Origin: Candidatus Woesearchaeota archaeon
GTDB lineage: Archaea; Nanobdellota; Nanobdellia; Woesearchaeales; JACQSR01
Length of the DNA: 6,012 bases
Direction of reading: 5' to 3'
Assembly (NCBI GenBank): GCA_023255615.1
Contig: JAHFLI010000078.1
Coordinates: forward strand, 1 to 6,012
In this document: piece by piece, positions 1 to 5,681 of the stretch
Layout of the letters: each line of letters begins with the position of its first letter
How positions within the stretch are numbered: the stretch's first letter is position 1
The notes under the pieces: model-generated
What the model was told of the DNA's origin: nothing
Databases searched by the model: none
Seen by the model: only the letters and a program-made list of their open reading frames with translations
Translations under genes and position numbers: made by a program

Positions 1-982
1 TCCGATCGCGTATGATGGATTTGAGCCTTCTGGAACTGATATTCATATTGCACAAGGAGCGTTGCGTGCCCTTACTATCAATAAATTGACGAGTACTGGA
101 ATCACATTCAAGATGTTTGTTGCAGATTGGCATGCGTGGGCAAACAACAAATTAGGAGGAGATCTTGATCATATTCAGAAAGCGGGAAAGTACATTATCG
201 AAGTCTGGAAAGCATGCGGGATGGATTTAAAGCATGTCGAATTTATCTGGGCAAATGAATTTGTCCATGATGTTGAGTATTGGAAAACGGTTATGCAGAT
301 TGCGAGAAACAGCACTTTGAATAGGGTCATTCGAACGTCTCAAATCATGGGAAGAAAAGAATCTGATGTATTGCAAGCATCGCAGATTTTATATCCGTGC
401 ATGCAGTGTGCAGATATTTTCCACATTAAAGCGGATATTACGCAATTAGGAATGGATCAACGGAAAGTCAACGTTCTCGCACGAGAATTAGCACCTAAAT
501 TGGGATTCCAGAAACCAGTTATTGTTTCGCACCATATGTTGATGGGATTAGGACAGCCTCCAAGCTCTACGGATTCAACAGAACGTGCAATGGAAATGAA
601 AATGTCAAAATCAAAGCCGGATACGGCGATTTTTATGACTGATTCTGAAGCAGATATTAAACGGAAAATCGGAAATGCCTACTGCCCAGCAAAAGTTGTT
701 GATGAAAATCCCTTATTGGAATATTCAAAATATATTCTTTTTGAGAAATTTGGGAGTATGACCATAGAACGTCCAGCGAAGTTTGGCGGACCTATTGAGG
801 TTCATTCATATGCGGAGTTAGAAAAATTATTTCGTGACGGATCATTACATCCAATGGACTTAAAGAATGGTGTCGCAGAAAAATTAAATGATATTATCAA
901 ACCAGTACGAGATCATTTTGAAAAAAACGCAGCAGCAAAGAAATTACGCGACGAAGTCAAGAAATTCCAAGTGACGAGATGA
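1..982 (+). CDS. tyrS: Tyrosyl-tRNA synthetase, C-terminal part (5' end outside window)
   Basis: Class I aminoacyl-tRNA synthetase that charges tRNA-Tyr in the cytoplasm. The frame is open from base 2 with no stop or necessary start, so the gene begins upstream; the first internal start-like codon (62) falls after the HIGH motif and is not real. Visible motifs are YDGFEPSG at 11-34, the HIGH-equivalent HIAQ at 44-55, the tyrosine pocket Y-x3-Q-x2-D (YPCMQCAD, 392-415), the following QLGMDQRKVN stretch, and KMSKS at 599-613. These match the archaeal/eukaryotic TyrRS class: the Tyr, Gln and Asp correspond to Y151, Q155 and D158 of the Methanocaldococcus enzyme, which argues against TrpRS. The C-terminal anticodon-binding helices (AYCPAKVV, KFGG, HPMDLKN, KPVRDHF) are complete. 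About 13 residues (GQPPSSTDSTERA region) lengthen the loop before KMSKS. The HIAQG, ADWHAW, GGDL and CADIF wording recalls plant/protist TyrRS more than typical archaeal forms. The gene ends at TGA 980-982, immediately before a repeat element, convergent with the Fic gene. Confidence 0.95.
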   Translation, partial: PIAYDGFEPSGTDIHIAQGALRALTINKLTSTGITFKMFVADWHAWANNKLGGDLDHIQKAGKYIIEVWKACGMDLKHVEFIWANEFVHDVEYWKTVMQIARNSTLNRVIRTSQIMGRKESDVLQASQILYPCMQCADIFHIKADITQLGMDQRKVNVLARELAPKLGFQKPVIVSHHMLMGLGQPPSSTDSTERAMEMKMSKSKPDTAIFMTDSEADIKRKIGNAYCPAKVVDENPLLEYSKYILFEKFGSMTIERPAKFGGPIEVHSYAELEKLFRDGSLHPMDLKNGVAEKLNDIIKPVRDHFEKNAAAKKLRDEVKKFQVTR

Positions 983-1027
983 TTTAGGGATTACAGATTT
1001 TAAAGAAATATTTCTTTAGGGACTACA
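983..1027. repeat. Composite repeat element, copy 1 (tyrS/Fic convergent junction)
   Basis: Direct repeat TTTAGGGATTACA at 983-995 recurs as TTTAGGGACTACA (one mismatch) at 1015-1027. Between and partly overlapping them is a perfect 18-bp palindrome at 1001-1018. The element starts at the base after the tyrS stop and contains the Fic stop codon (TAG on the minus strand, 1023-1025). A second copy with the same order of parts lies at 2009-2052. The repeats and the dyad are directly visible; the role (terminator, regulator site, dispersed intergenic repeat or cassette boundary) is not known. Confidence 0.75.
1001..1018. terminator. Candidate bidirectional terminator palindrome
   Basis: TAAAGAAATATTTCTTTA is a perfect 18-bp palindrome lying 19 bases after the tyrS stop and 5 bases after the Fic stop, between convergent genes. 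Each strand presents a T-rich run (ATTTCTTT), which fits T-dependent archaeal termination. The helix is AT-rich and has no free loop, so it may instead be a protein-binding dyad. The function is inferred from position only. Confidence 0.4.
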
Positions 1028-2000
1028 ACCCCCATTTTTTAAAGATAGTGTTGAATGTTTTCAACATATTAAAATAAAAAAATTCTACTATCTTATGGTG
1101 TTCGTTACTTGTCGTTGTCAGGTCTGTTTTGTCCGCCGACGACAATGCATTATAATATCTTTTTCGCTGAGCATTCGGCACAATCATCGGTGGGAAATTT
1201 GCGTGGATCAGAATGCTATTTGACAGCATCCTTCCCGTTCTTCCGTTTCCGTCAAAAAAGGGATGAATCCTCTCAAATTTCTGGTGAAAAATCGCGGCAA
1301 GGACGATTGGATGCAAGTGACCTTTATTTTTACTCAGCCATTGTAGCAGAAGTTTCATATCAATTGCAACGTATTCAACAGGACTTGCTTCAAATGTTGC
1401 CCCTATGACCCGTACATTTTGGGTTCTGAATCCTCCGATTCTTGAGTCAATTTTTTTCATCAACAGAGAATGAATCTGAATGATCGATTCTTTTGTTAGG
1501 GGGGGTTTTTCTTTCAATATATAATTTAAAACTTCTTTGGCATTGAGGTGGTCGTTAACCTCTCGTAAACTCTTTCCTGCAGGTGTTATTCCCTTATTTA
1601 ACAAGAGATCAGTATCTCGTAATGTCAATGTGTTTCCTTCAATGGCGTTTGTATTATAGATGTAGACCGTAATAAAATCATCAAACATTTCTTGTTTAGT
1701 TTGTTCGTCTAGTGTTGCTAATTTTTTCCTAAACGTTGTGTGAACTTCATGTAATTTTTGAATTTGATCTGAATGTAGCAACATAATCTTTTTTCCCTCT
1801 TTTTCCAGTTGTTCTTTTGTTTCTTTTTGAATTCGTATTTCTTTTTTTGCTAAATGTTGCATTACGTTATGTATCTCCGAAGAAGAAGCTTCCTTTCCAA
1901 TATACCCTAGAGTTCGAGTTCTTACTCTTCCCTTGCATCGTACTGAAGTTTTTACATAGATGTATGTTTTTCCGGCAATTCTTTTTCTTTCTATATACAT
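1023..2000 (-). CDS. Fic-domain protein, class II (probable AMP-transferase)
   Basis: Probable enzyme that transfers AMP (or another nucleotide group) from a nucleotide to a hydroxyl on a target protein. The catalytic Fic signature HPFFDGNGR is complete at residues 246-254, including His246 and the phosphate-binding Asp/Asn/Arg. Further family marks are GGFRTQNVRV (189-198), which precedes the flap, and HPIVLAAIFHQKFERI leading into the active site. The inhibitory motif [ST]xxxE[GN] is present before the Fic core as TNAIEGN (117-123, Glu121), which makes this class II: autoinhibited until Glu121 is displaced. Residues 1-35 form a basic beta-rich leader and 47-72 a charged, possibly coiled-coil helix. 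No C-terminal winged helix is seen; the protein ends about 70 residues after the active site. The start at 2000 is supported by a TATA box 26 bases upstream, giving a leaderless mRNA. It lies downstream of trmB on the same strand (47-base gap) but appears to have its own promoter. The target is unknown. Confidence 0.9.
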   Translation of the reverse strand: MYIERKRIAGKTYIYVKTSVRCKGRVRTRTLGYIGKEASSSEIHNVMQHLAKKEIRIQKETKEQLEKEGKKIMLLHSDQIQKLHEVHTTFRKKLATLDEQTKQEMFDDFITVYIYNTNAIEGNTLTLRDTDLLLNKGITPAGKSLREVNDHLNAKEVLNYILKEKPPLTKESIIQIHSLLMKKIDSRIGGFRTQNVRVIGATFEASPVEYVAIDMKLLLQWLSKNKGHLHPIVLAAIFHQKFERIHPFFDGNGRTGRMLSNSILIHANFPPMIVPNAQRKRYYNALSSADKTDLTTTSNEHHKIVEFFYFNMLKTFNTIFKKWGL

Positions 2001-2008
2001 AAGAAAAA

Positions 2009-2052
2009 CTTAGGGATTACATATATAAATACTTTTGTATTTAGGGATTACA
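2009..2052. repeat. Composite repeat element, copy 2 (trmB/Fic junction)
   Basis: TTAGGGATTACA at 2010-2021 and TTTAGGGATTACA at 2040-2052 are direct repeats flanking an 18-bp dyad at 2026-2043 (7-bp arms TAAATAC and GTATTTA around TTTT). The order and spacing match copy 1 at 983-1027, yet the dyad arms differ in sequence while remaining paired. The element contains the trmB stop codon (TAA on the minus strand, 2048-2050) and overlaps the Fic TATA box. One repeat lies upstream of the TATA box and one between it and the Fic start, an arrangement expected of a repressor site. That role is inferred. Confidence 0.75.
2021..2033 (-). promoter_or_regulatory. Fic gene TATA box
   Basis: On the minus strand the stretch reads GTATTTATATAT, containing the archaeal consensus TTTATATA, preceded by an A-rich BRE-like ACAAAA. 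Its centre is about 26 bases from the ATG at 2000, so transcription should begin at or within a few bases of the start codon. The box sits inside composite repeat copy 2. Confidence 0.65.
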
Positions 2053-2770
2053 ATCTTCTCGCTATTTTCCAAAACACTTCGAATTGTTTTCGTGCAGTAT
2101 CCGCGACTTCTTTATTTTTTATGATGATTGCATACAGTGGGTCACTAAAAATGAGTTCGACAACGGTGTTCTGAAAAATCATTTTTGCGGTATTCCCTAA
2201 TAGATTTGGATCTAAGTACCGATATTGGGATGTAACAGCGTAGGGCAATCTTTTTCCGCCTTTCCGAATGATAATTCGTTCTGTAATTTTTTTCTCTTTG
2301 AACACATTCAATACTTTTTTCAAGTAAATCGGCTCTATTTTTTCCATTTTCTCTTCGTCTAATCCTAAATAAAGAATTTCTTCTTTTTGTTTTACTTCAG
2401 CAAGATGCATTTTGATGATATTCTTGACTGTAAATCTCCCTTTAATAACTTCGACAGAGGTTTCTTGACTAATGACTTTTTTTGTCTCTACTTCTTTAAA
2501 GAATTCTTTTAGCAATTCGATTTTCTGTTCTTCAGATGACAAGATATGTGAGAATGATACTGCTTTGAATACTTTTTTACCCCGATCATGAATTTCAGTC
2601 AGATACCCTTTCTCTAATAATCGCTCTAAGGCGTAATAAATATATGGCCGGTTAAGACCAGTAAGTTTTGAGACTTCAGTTGCGCTTACTGTTCCTTTAT
2701 TACTTATTGTGATGAAAATCTGAGATTCGTTGGGAGTAAGTCCAAACTCGAGTAACGTTTTGGTTTCCAT
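2048..2770 (-). CDS. TrmB-family transcriptional regulator
   Basis: DNA-binding regulator of the archaeal TrmB family, many members of which respond to sugars. Residues 5-70 form a winged helix-turn-helix: LLEFGLTPNESQIF (helix 1), TVSATEVSKLTG (helix 2), the recognition helix NRPYIYYALERLLEKG (40-55), then a GKKVFKAV wing. A short charged helix (80-98) leads to the C-terminal TrmB effector-like domain, recognised by VEVIKGRFTVKNII (about 106-119), EEILYLG, AIIIKNKEVADTARKQFEVFWKIA near the end. At 240 aa it is the short TrmB form, without the extra C-terminal sugar-binding region of longer members such as Thermococcus TrmB, so a sugar ligand cannot be assumed. The start at 2770 is supported by a TATA box about 28 bases upstream. 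It is divergent from the 2860 operon (89-base gap) and upstream of the Fic gene, so either could be a target, as could its own promoter. Confidence 0.88.
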   Translation of the reverse strand: METKTLLEFGLTPNESQIFITISNKGTVSATEVSKLTGLNRPYIYYALERLLEKGYLTEIHDRGKKVFKAVSFSHILSSEEQKIELLKEFFKEVETKKVISQETSVEVIKGRFTVKNIIKMHLAEVKQKEEILYLGLDEEKMEKIEPIYLKKVLNVFKEKKITERIIIRKGGKRLPYAVTSQYRYLDPNLLGNTAKMIFQNTVVELIFSDPLYAIIIKNKEVADTARKQFEVFWKIARRL

Positions 2771-2793
2771 TTATTCCCAGAAACTTCATCCTT

Positions 2794-2806
2794 CTTATAA
2801 ATATTT
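2794..2806 (-). promoter_or_regulatory. trmB-like gene TATA box
   Basis: The minus strand reads AAATATTTATAAG, with TTTATAAG as TATA box and ACAAAT as a BRE-like flank. Its centre is about 28 bases from the ATG at 2770, so the transcript would be leaderless or have a leader of a few bases. No Shine-Dalgarno sequence precedes the ATG. Confidence 0.6.
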
Positions 2807-2822
2807 GTAATAATTAGTACAA
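2805..2822. promoter_or_regulatory. Candidate operator dyad between divergent trmB and unknown operon
   Basis: TTGTAATAATTAGTACAA is an 18-bp palindrome with one mismatched pair (8 of 9 pairs). It abuts the upstream edge of the trmB TATA box and lies just upstream of the putative plus-strand promoter of the 2860 gene. A bound regulator here could control both directions, with TrmB autoregulation the simplest guess. AT-richness makes short dyads easy to find by chance. Confidence 0.35.
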
Positions 2823-2828
2823 CAAAGA

Positions 2829-2839
2829 TTCATAAGTAT
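2829..2839 (+). promoter_or_regulatory. Weak TATA-like element for the 2860 operon
   Basis: TTCATAAGTAT is centred about 26 bases before the ATG at 2860, the same spacing as the clearer TATA boxes in this window. The match to TTTATATA is poor, so support comes mainly from position. Confidence 0.35.
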
Positions 2840-2859
2840 CTAGTAATTTCTTCGAAGTA

Positions 2860-3246
2860 ATGATAACAAAATCCTCCTCATTAGAACGTATGTTGTGCGC
2901 GGCTCTTTTTGCTTCGGTTGGATGTCTTGGACGACAGTTTGTGCCAACTCCCTCTAACAATAATGAATCGGGCTTAGCGTATCTTTGCCGAGATGTGGAG
3001 GAAGCAAAGGGCTTTGATGTCAGCATCAGGCGCGATGGAGAAGAAGACGAAATGATGATTGGAAGATACAGTAATGGTTTTCCTGATTATTTTGTTGGGA
3101 CAAGAATAATCCATGGACAGCCAGTTGAAATTTTTCATAATACTCGGGCGGGAAGTCAATTGGAAGAATTAGCATGTGTTGCTACTCTTAGAATGATATA
3201 TCAGTTTGTGGACGAAGGCGCCTGTACAGAAAAAATTGGATACTGA
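2860..3246 (+). CDS. Hypothetical protein, 128 aa, first gene of a two-gene operon
   Basis: Not recognised. The 128-aa product has a hydrophobic N-terminal helix (MLCAALFASVGCLG, residues 11-24), then a mixed, apparently globular domain: a helix around LAYLCRDVEEAKG, strands in FDVSIRRD and EMMIGRYSNGFPDYFVGTRII, and a C-terminal helix (LEELACVATLRMIYQFVDEG). Five cysteines (13, 22, 43, 106 and 121 by count) are not arranged as a metal knuckle. The N-terminal segment is not a convincing signal peptide: the flanking charge is weak and SVGC is a poor lipobox. The ATG at 2860 is favoured because a TATA-like element lies about 26 bases upstream; Met11 (2890) is the alternative. The stop overlaps the Shine-Dalgarno of the next gene, implying co-transcription and a shared role with that GNAT-like protein. 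Coding reality rests on the uninterrupted frame and operon spacing. Confidence 0.7.
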   Translation: MITKSSSLERMLCAALFASVGCLGRQFVPTPSNNNESGLAYLCRDVEEAKGFDVSIRRDGEEDEMMIGRYSNGFPDYFVGTRIIHGQPVEIFHNTRAGSQLEELACVATLRMIYQFVDEGACTEKIGY

Positions 3247-3248
3247 GG
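3245..3248 (+). promoter_or_regulatory. Ribosome binding site for the 336-aa gene
   Basis: GAGG overlaps the TGA stop of the upstream gene and sits 7 bases before the ATG at 3256. This normal spacing fixes the start and indicates translation from a polycistronic mRNA, in contrast to the leaderless promoter-proximal genes. Confidence 0.6.
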
Positions 3249-3255
3249 AAAAAAT

Positions 3256-4266
3256 ATGGCACGTCGAGAAATTATTGAAGATGAGCTTATGGAAAGAACA
3301 TCTTATATAACACCTATCACTCCCCGTGATCAGGATTTATTTAGGAGGTATGGCACTGAATTTAAAGCGAGTATACACTATCATGCACGTGAATGTGGTG
3401 GGTGGAACCAAGGAGGAGAAAGCGAGAGCCGGTTAGGAATGAAGTACTTTGATGGGGGGAATCTTGCGACGTTCGCTTTTTTTAAACAGGATCCCGGATG
3501 TTTTGTTGTCATTCCCTTAAAATCTGATGATGACCATTTGGAAGAACTAGTGAGCGAATTGAATACTGTTTCTGGTTCTAAAGTGTACCTCACAACAGTT
3601 GGAATTGAGCAAGCTGATCGACTAGTTCGTCGTTCTGCCGCCTTTACGTTTGTTAAAGGTGATGATTCGGTTGCTCGAGGGTTTTGTCGAGAGACATTTC
3701 CAGCGCGTGTCGTTGGTATTGAAAGAATGTTGTATGAAGCTATGGGCTCTGGTAGTTTTCTCTATACTGGTTCCATCAAATTCAAAAAGAAATACCGAGG
3801 CTACTCATTCCAGGGATATAATCCGGCGAGTGATGAGGAAAAAGTTAAATCACTGTTTAGAGATGTTCTCGAAGAATCACAATCTCGTTATCATCCAGAA
3901 GATTTTTGGAATATGTTGAAGTCTAATGATCCTCTTCTTGATCGGGACATCTTTTTAATCGATGGAAAATTTGTTGGTTTTTTAGCTGGCGAGAGGGATG
4001 ATGATATATTCAACATCTATGCGATCATCGCCCGAAAGGAATATGCACATCTAAAAGAGTTTATGCTTTTCGAAAAACTTATACAAGTTTATAGGACGCA
4101 TAGTATATGGCAAGCAAATCTCGGAGGATCTGAAACACAAGAAGAGGATACCTTTAAGAGAAAAATTCCATTGATCTGGTCAAAAAACTATGACACGCTT
4201 CTTTTTGATCCGCCAAGAACTATGGCTCCAATTAGTACCCTTGAGTTTTCAACAAGAATGCGTTGA
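3256..4266 (+). CDS. GNAT/DUF2156-like protein, 336 aa (putative acyltransferase fold)
   Basis: The C-terminal half (about 185-318) has the order of elements of a GNAT-type acyltransferase: a helix in DEEKVKSLFRDVLEESQ, strand DGKFVGFLAGE (236-246), strand plus long helix in NIYAIIARKEYAHLKEFMLFEKLIQ (253-277), strand IWQANLGGSE (284-293), helix EDTFKRKI (297-304) and a final strand TLLFDP. The NLGGSE...FKRK pattern recalls DUF2156-type and related tandem-GNAT proteins. The usual acetyl-CoA loop Q/RxxGxG/A is not seen, so the donor (acyl-CoA, aminoacyl-tRNA or none) is open. The N-terminal half (15-135) may be a degenerate first GNAT lobe (ATFAFFKQDPGCFVVIP; VYLTTVGIEQADRLV) but is unassigned. 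The start at 3256 has a GAGG 7 bases upstream and follows the 128-aa gene by 9 bases. No membrane segments are evident, so it is probably cytosolic. Fold call moderate, substrate unknown. Confidence 0.75.
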   Translation: MARREIIEDELMERTSYITPITPRDQDLFRRYGTEFKASIHYHARECGGWNQGGESESRLGMKYFDGGNLATFAFFKQDPGCFVVIPLKSDDDHLEELVSELNTVSGSKVYLTTVGIEQADRLVRRSAAFTFVKGDDSVARGFCRETFPARVVGIERMLYEAMGSGSFLYTGSIKFKKKYRGYSFQGYNPASDEEKVKSLFRDVLEESQSRYHPEDFWNMLKSNDPLLDRDIFLIDGKFVGFLAGERDDDIFNIYAIIARKEYAHLKEFMLFEKLIQVYRTHSIWQANLGGSETQEEDTFKRKIPLIWSKNYDTLLFDPPRTMAPISTLEFSTRMR

Positions 4267-4309
4267 AAATTCCATAAATCTTAAAAATGGAGGTTTATTC
4301 TAAATTCTT

Positions 4310-4438
4310 ATGTGTGTCTTTTGCAATCCGATGTATAGTCCGTCGGAGAGAATGGAAATATTAAGGAAAGAATCTGAGTTGATGAGTTATGAAAGTGGGA
4401 CGTATGGCGTCCAGACGTCTTCATTATATCGTCACTAA
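4310..4438 (+). CDS. Possible 42-aa small protein
   Basis: An ATG ORF of 42 codons beginning MCVFCNPMYSPSERM fills the gap between the 336-aa gene and the convergent M16 gene, ending one base short of the latter's stop. It carries a CxxC near the N-terminus followed by a charged helix-like segment. A TATA-like CATAAATC (4273-4280) lies about 33 bases upstream, and a GGAGGT (4289-4294) precedes the ATG by 15 bases, longer than usual. That GGAGGT overlaps another, shorter ATG frame (4287-4364, 25 codons). A small inverted repeat GGACG/CGTCC (4398-4412) lies inside the ORF and could equally be a terminator-type hairpin downstream of M16. No homology is recognised; it may be non-coding. Confidence 0.3.
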   Translation: MCVFCNPMYSPSERMEILRKESELMSYESGTYGVQTSSLYRH

Positions 4439-4439
4439 C

Positions 4440-5630
4440 TTATTCAATTAACGCAATGGTTGGTTTCTTTGAGAAATAGGTTTGTGCGACTCGTGCAACG
4501 TCTTTCTTCGTTATTTTTTTGATGTTTTTCAGATATTCTTTAATGCCTTCCGGTTTCCCCATTAATCCCCAAAAACAGAGATCATCGACGTGCTTGTCGG
4601 TGTTTTCATGATCGAGAATGGTTTTGCCTTCAATGAATCCAATCGCTTCCTGAAGTTCCTTTTCTGAAATGTTGCTGAGCGCATGTATCTCTTTCATAAT
4701 TAGTTCTCTGCAGAGATCGACATGTTTGTGTTCAGTATTAAGATAAACTGAAAACACACCAAAACTCTTATCCGTGTCATGATGGACGCCAACTTCATAC
4801 ACTAATCCTCGTTTGTTTCTGATCTCATCAAAGATTCTTCCCGATTGTCCTCTTCCTAAGATTGCTTGAATCACATCAAGGGCGTACGAATCAGTGTGAT
4901 CGCGAGAAACCGTTTGATACCCAAGGACAAAATATGCATTGAGGATTTTTTTATTTATTTTTTTAAATGAAGGTGTTGAAAGGGGAATGGGAATGGCAGA
5001 TGCGGGCACTGATGCTGGGTTGAAAGAAAACTTTTTCTCAATCAACTGCTTTGCGTTTTTTACATTACCGACAACCCCGATGATCATGTTATTGGGAACG
5101 TAGTAGGTGTTGTAAAAGGAACGCATGTGCTGGCGTGTGGTTCCCTTTAAACTCTCAACGCTACCGAAAATGGGTTTTCCTGCAGGATGTCCGGGAAATA
5201 AGGTATGATAAAATAATAACCATTGATGGACGCGGGGTTCGTCATAGCACATGTTGATTTCCCGTAAGATCACTTCTCTCTCTTTGTTGAGTACATCCTC
5301 TTCAAAGGTTGCGTTCTGCATAATATCAGACAGAATGTCAACGGCGAGAGAAAAATATTTTTTTGGCACTTTGATGAAAAAAGAGGTGCGTTCGTGATCA
5401 GTATAGGCGTTAATCATACCGCCTACCGCTTCAATTTCGCTAGTGATATCTTTTGCTGTCTTTCTCTTTTCCGTTCCTTCAAAGACCATATGCTCGACAA
5501 AATGAGATATTCCTTCGTTTGCTTTTTCATATAATGATCCAATCTTTACCGTAGCCATAATAGAAACGGTTTCCGCATTCTTTTTGTCGATCAGAACATG
5601 CAATCCATTTCGCAATGTATATTTCTTCAT
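4440..5630 (-). CDS. M16-family zinc metallopeptidase (processing-peptidase-like)
   Basis: Zinc protease of the M16 (pitrilysin/MPP-like) family, 396 aa, the usual size for a one-chain, two-lobe M16B subunit. The inverted zinc motif HFVEH is at residues 43-47 (His43 and His47 bind zinc, Glu46 is the catalytic base), and the third ligand, Glu124 in EVILREI, lies exactly 76 residues later (HxxEHx76E). The second lobe (about 215-396) has the substrate-binding R/Y pair in GRIFDEIRNKRGLVYE (Arg271, Tyr278). Since both the active site and the R/Y pair are present, it could act as a homodimer without a separate inactive partner. The start at 5630 (MKKYTLRNGLHVLI) is chosen because it matches family N-termini and has a TATA box 26 bases upstream. 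The frame stays open to 5915, but that extension runs antisense through the M24 gene. No signal peptide. Divergent from the M24 aminopeptidase, suggesting peptide turnover; substrate unknown. Confidence 0.93.
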   Translation of the reverse strand: MKKYTLRNGLHVLIDKKNAETVSIMATVKIGSLYEKANEGISHFVEHMVFEGTEKRKTAKDITSEIEAVGGMINAYTDHERTSFFIKVPKKYFSLAVDILSDIMQNATFEEDVLNKEREVILREINMCYDEPRVHQWLLFYHTLFPGHPAGKPIFGSVESLKGTTRQHMRSFYNTYYVPNNMIIGVVGNVKNAKQLIEKKFSFNPASVPASAIPIPLSTPSFKKINKKILNAYFVLGYQTVSRDHTDSYALDVIQAILGRGQSGRIFDEIRNKRGLVYEVGVHHDTDKSFGVFSVYLNTEHKHVDLCRELIMKEIHALSNISEKELQEAIGFIEGKTILDHENTDKHVDDLCFWGLMGKPEGIKEYLKNIKKITKKDVARVAQTYFSKKPTIALIE

Positions 5631-5650
5631 AAAAAGAACAATCCTTAAAA

Positions 5651-5661
5651 AGTTTATATAT
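5651..5661 (-). promoter_or_regulatory. M16 gene TATA box
   Basis: The minus strand reads ATATATAAACT, centred about 26 bases upstream of the ATG at 5630, predicting a leaderless transcript. This spacing supports the 5630 start over the longer open frame. Confidence 0.65.
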
Positions 5662-5681
5662 GTTGTTGTTGAAGAAGGGGA

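Noticed and set aside
1109..1408. 99-codon plus-strand ORF opposite the Fic gene.
   Set aside because: It is antisense to the well-supported Fic catalytic region and its translation resembles no protein; treated as a shadow frame.
983..2052. The four TTTAGGGATTACA-type copies considered as a degenerate CRISPR array.
   Set aside because: Repeats are only 13 bases, occur as two separated pairs around a gene, and the spacers are dyads rather than unique sequences; no cas genes are present.
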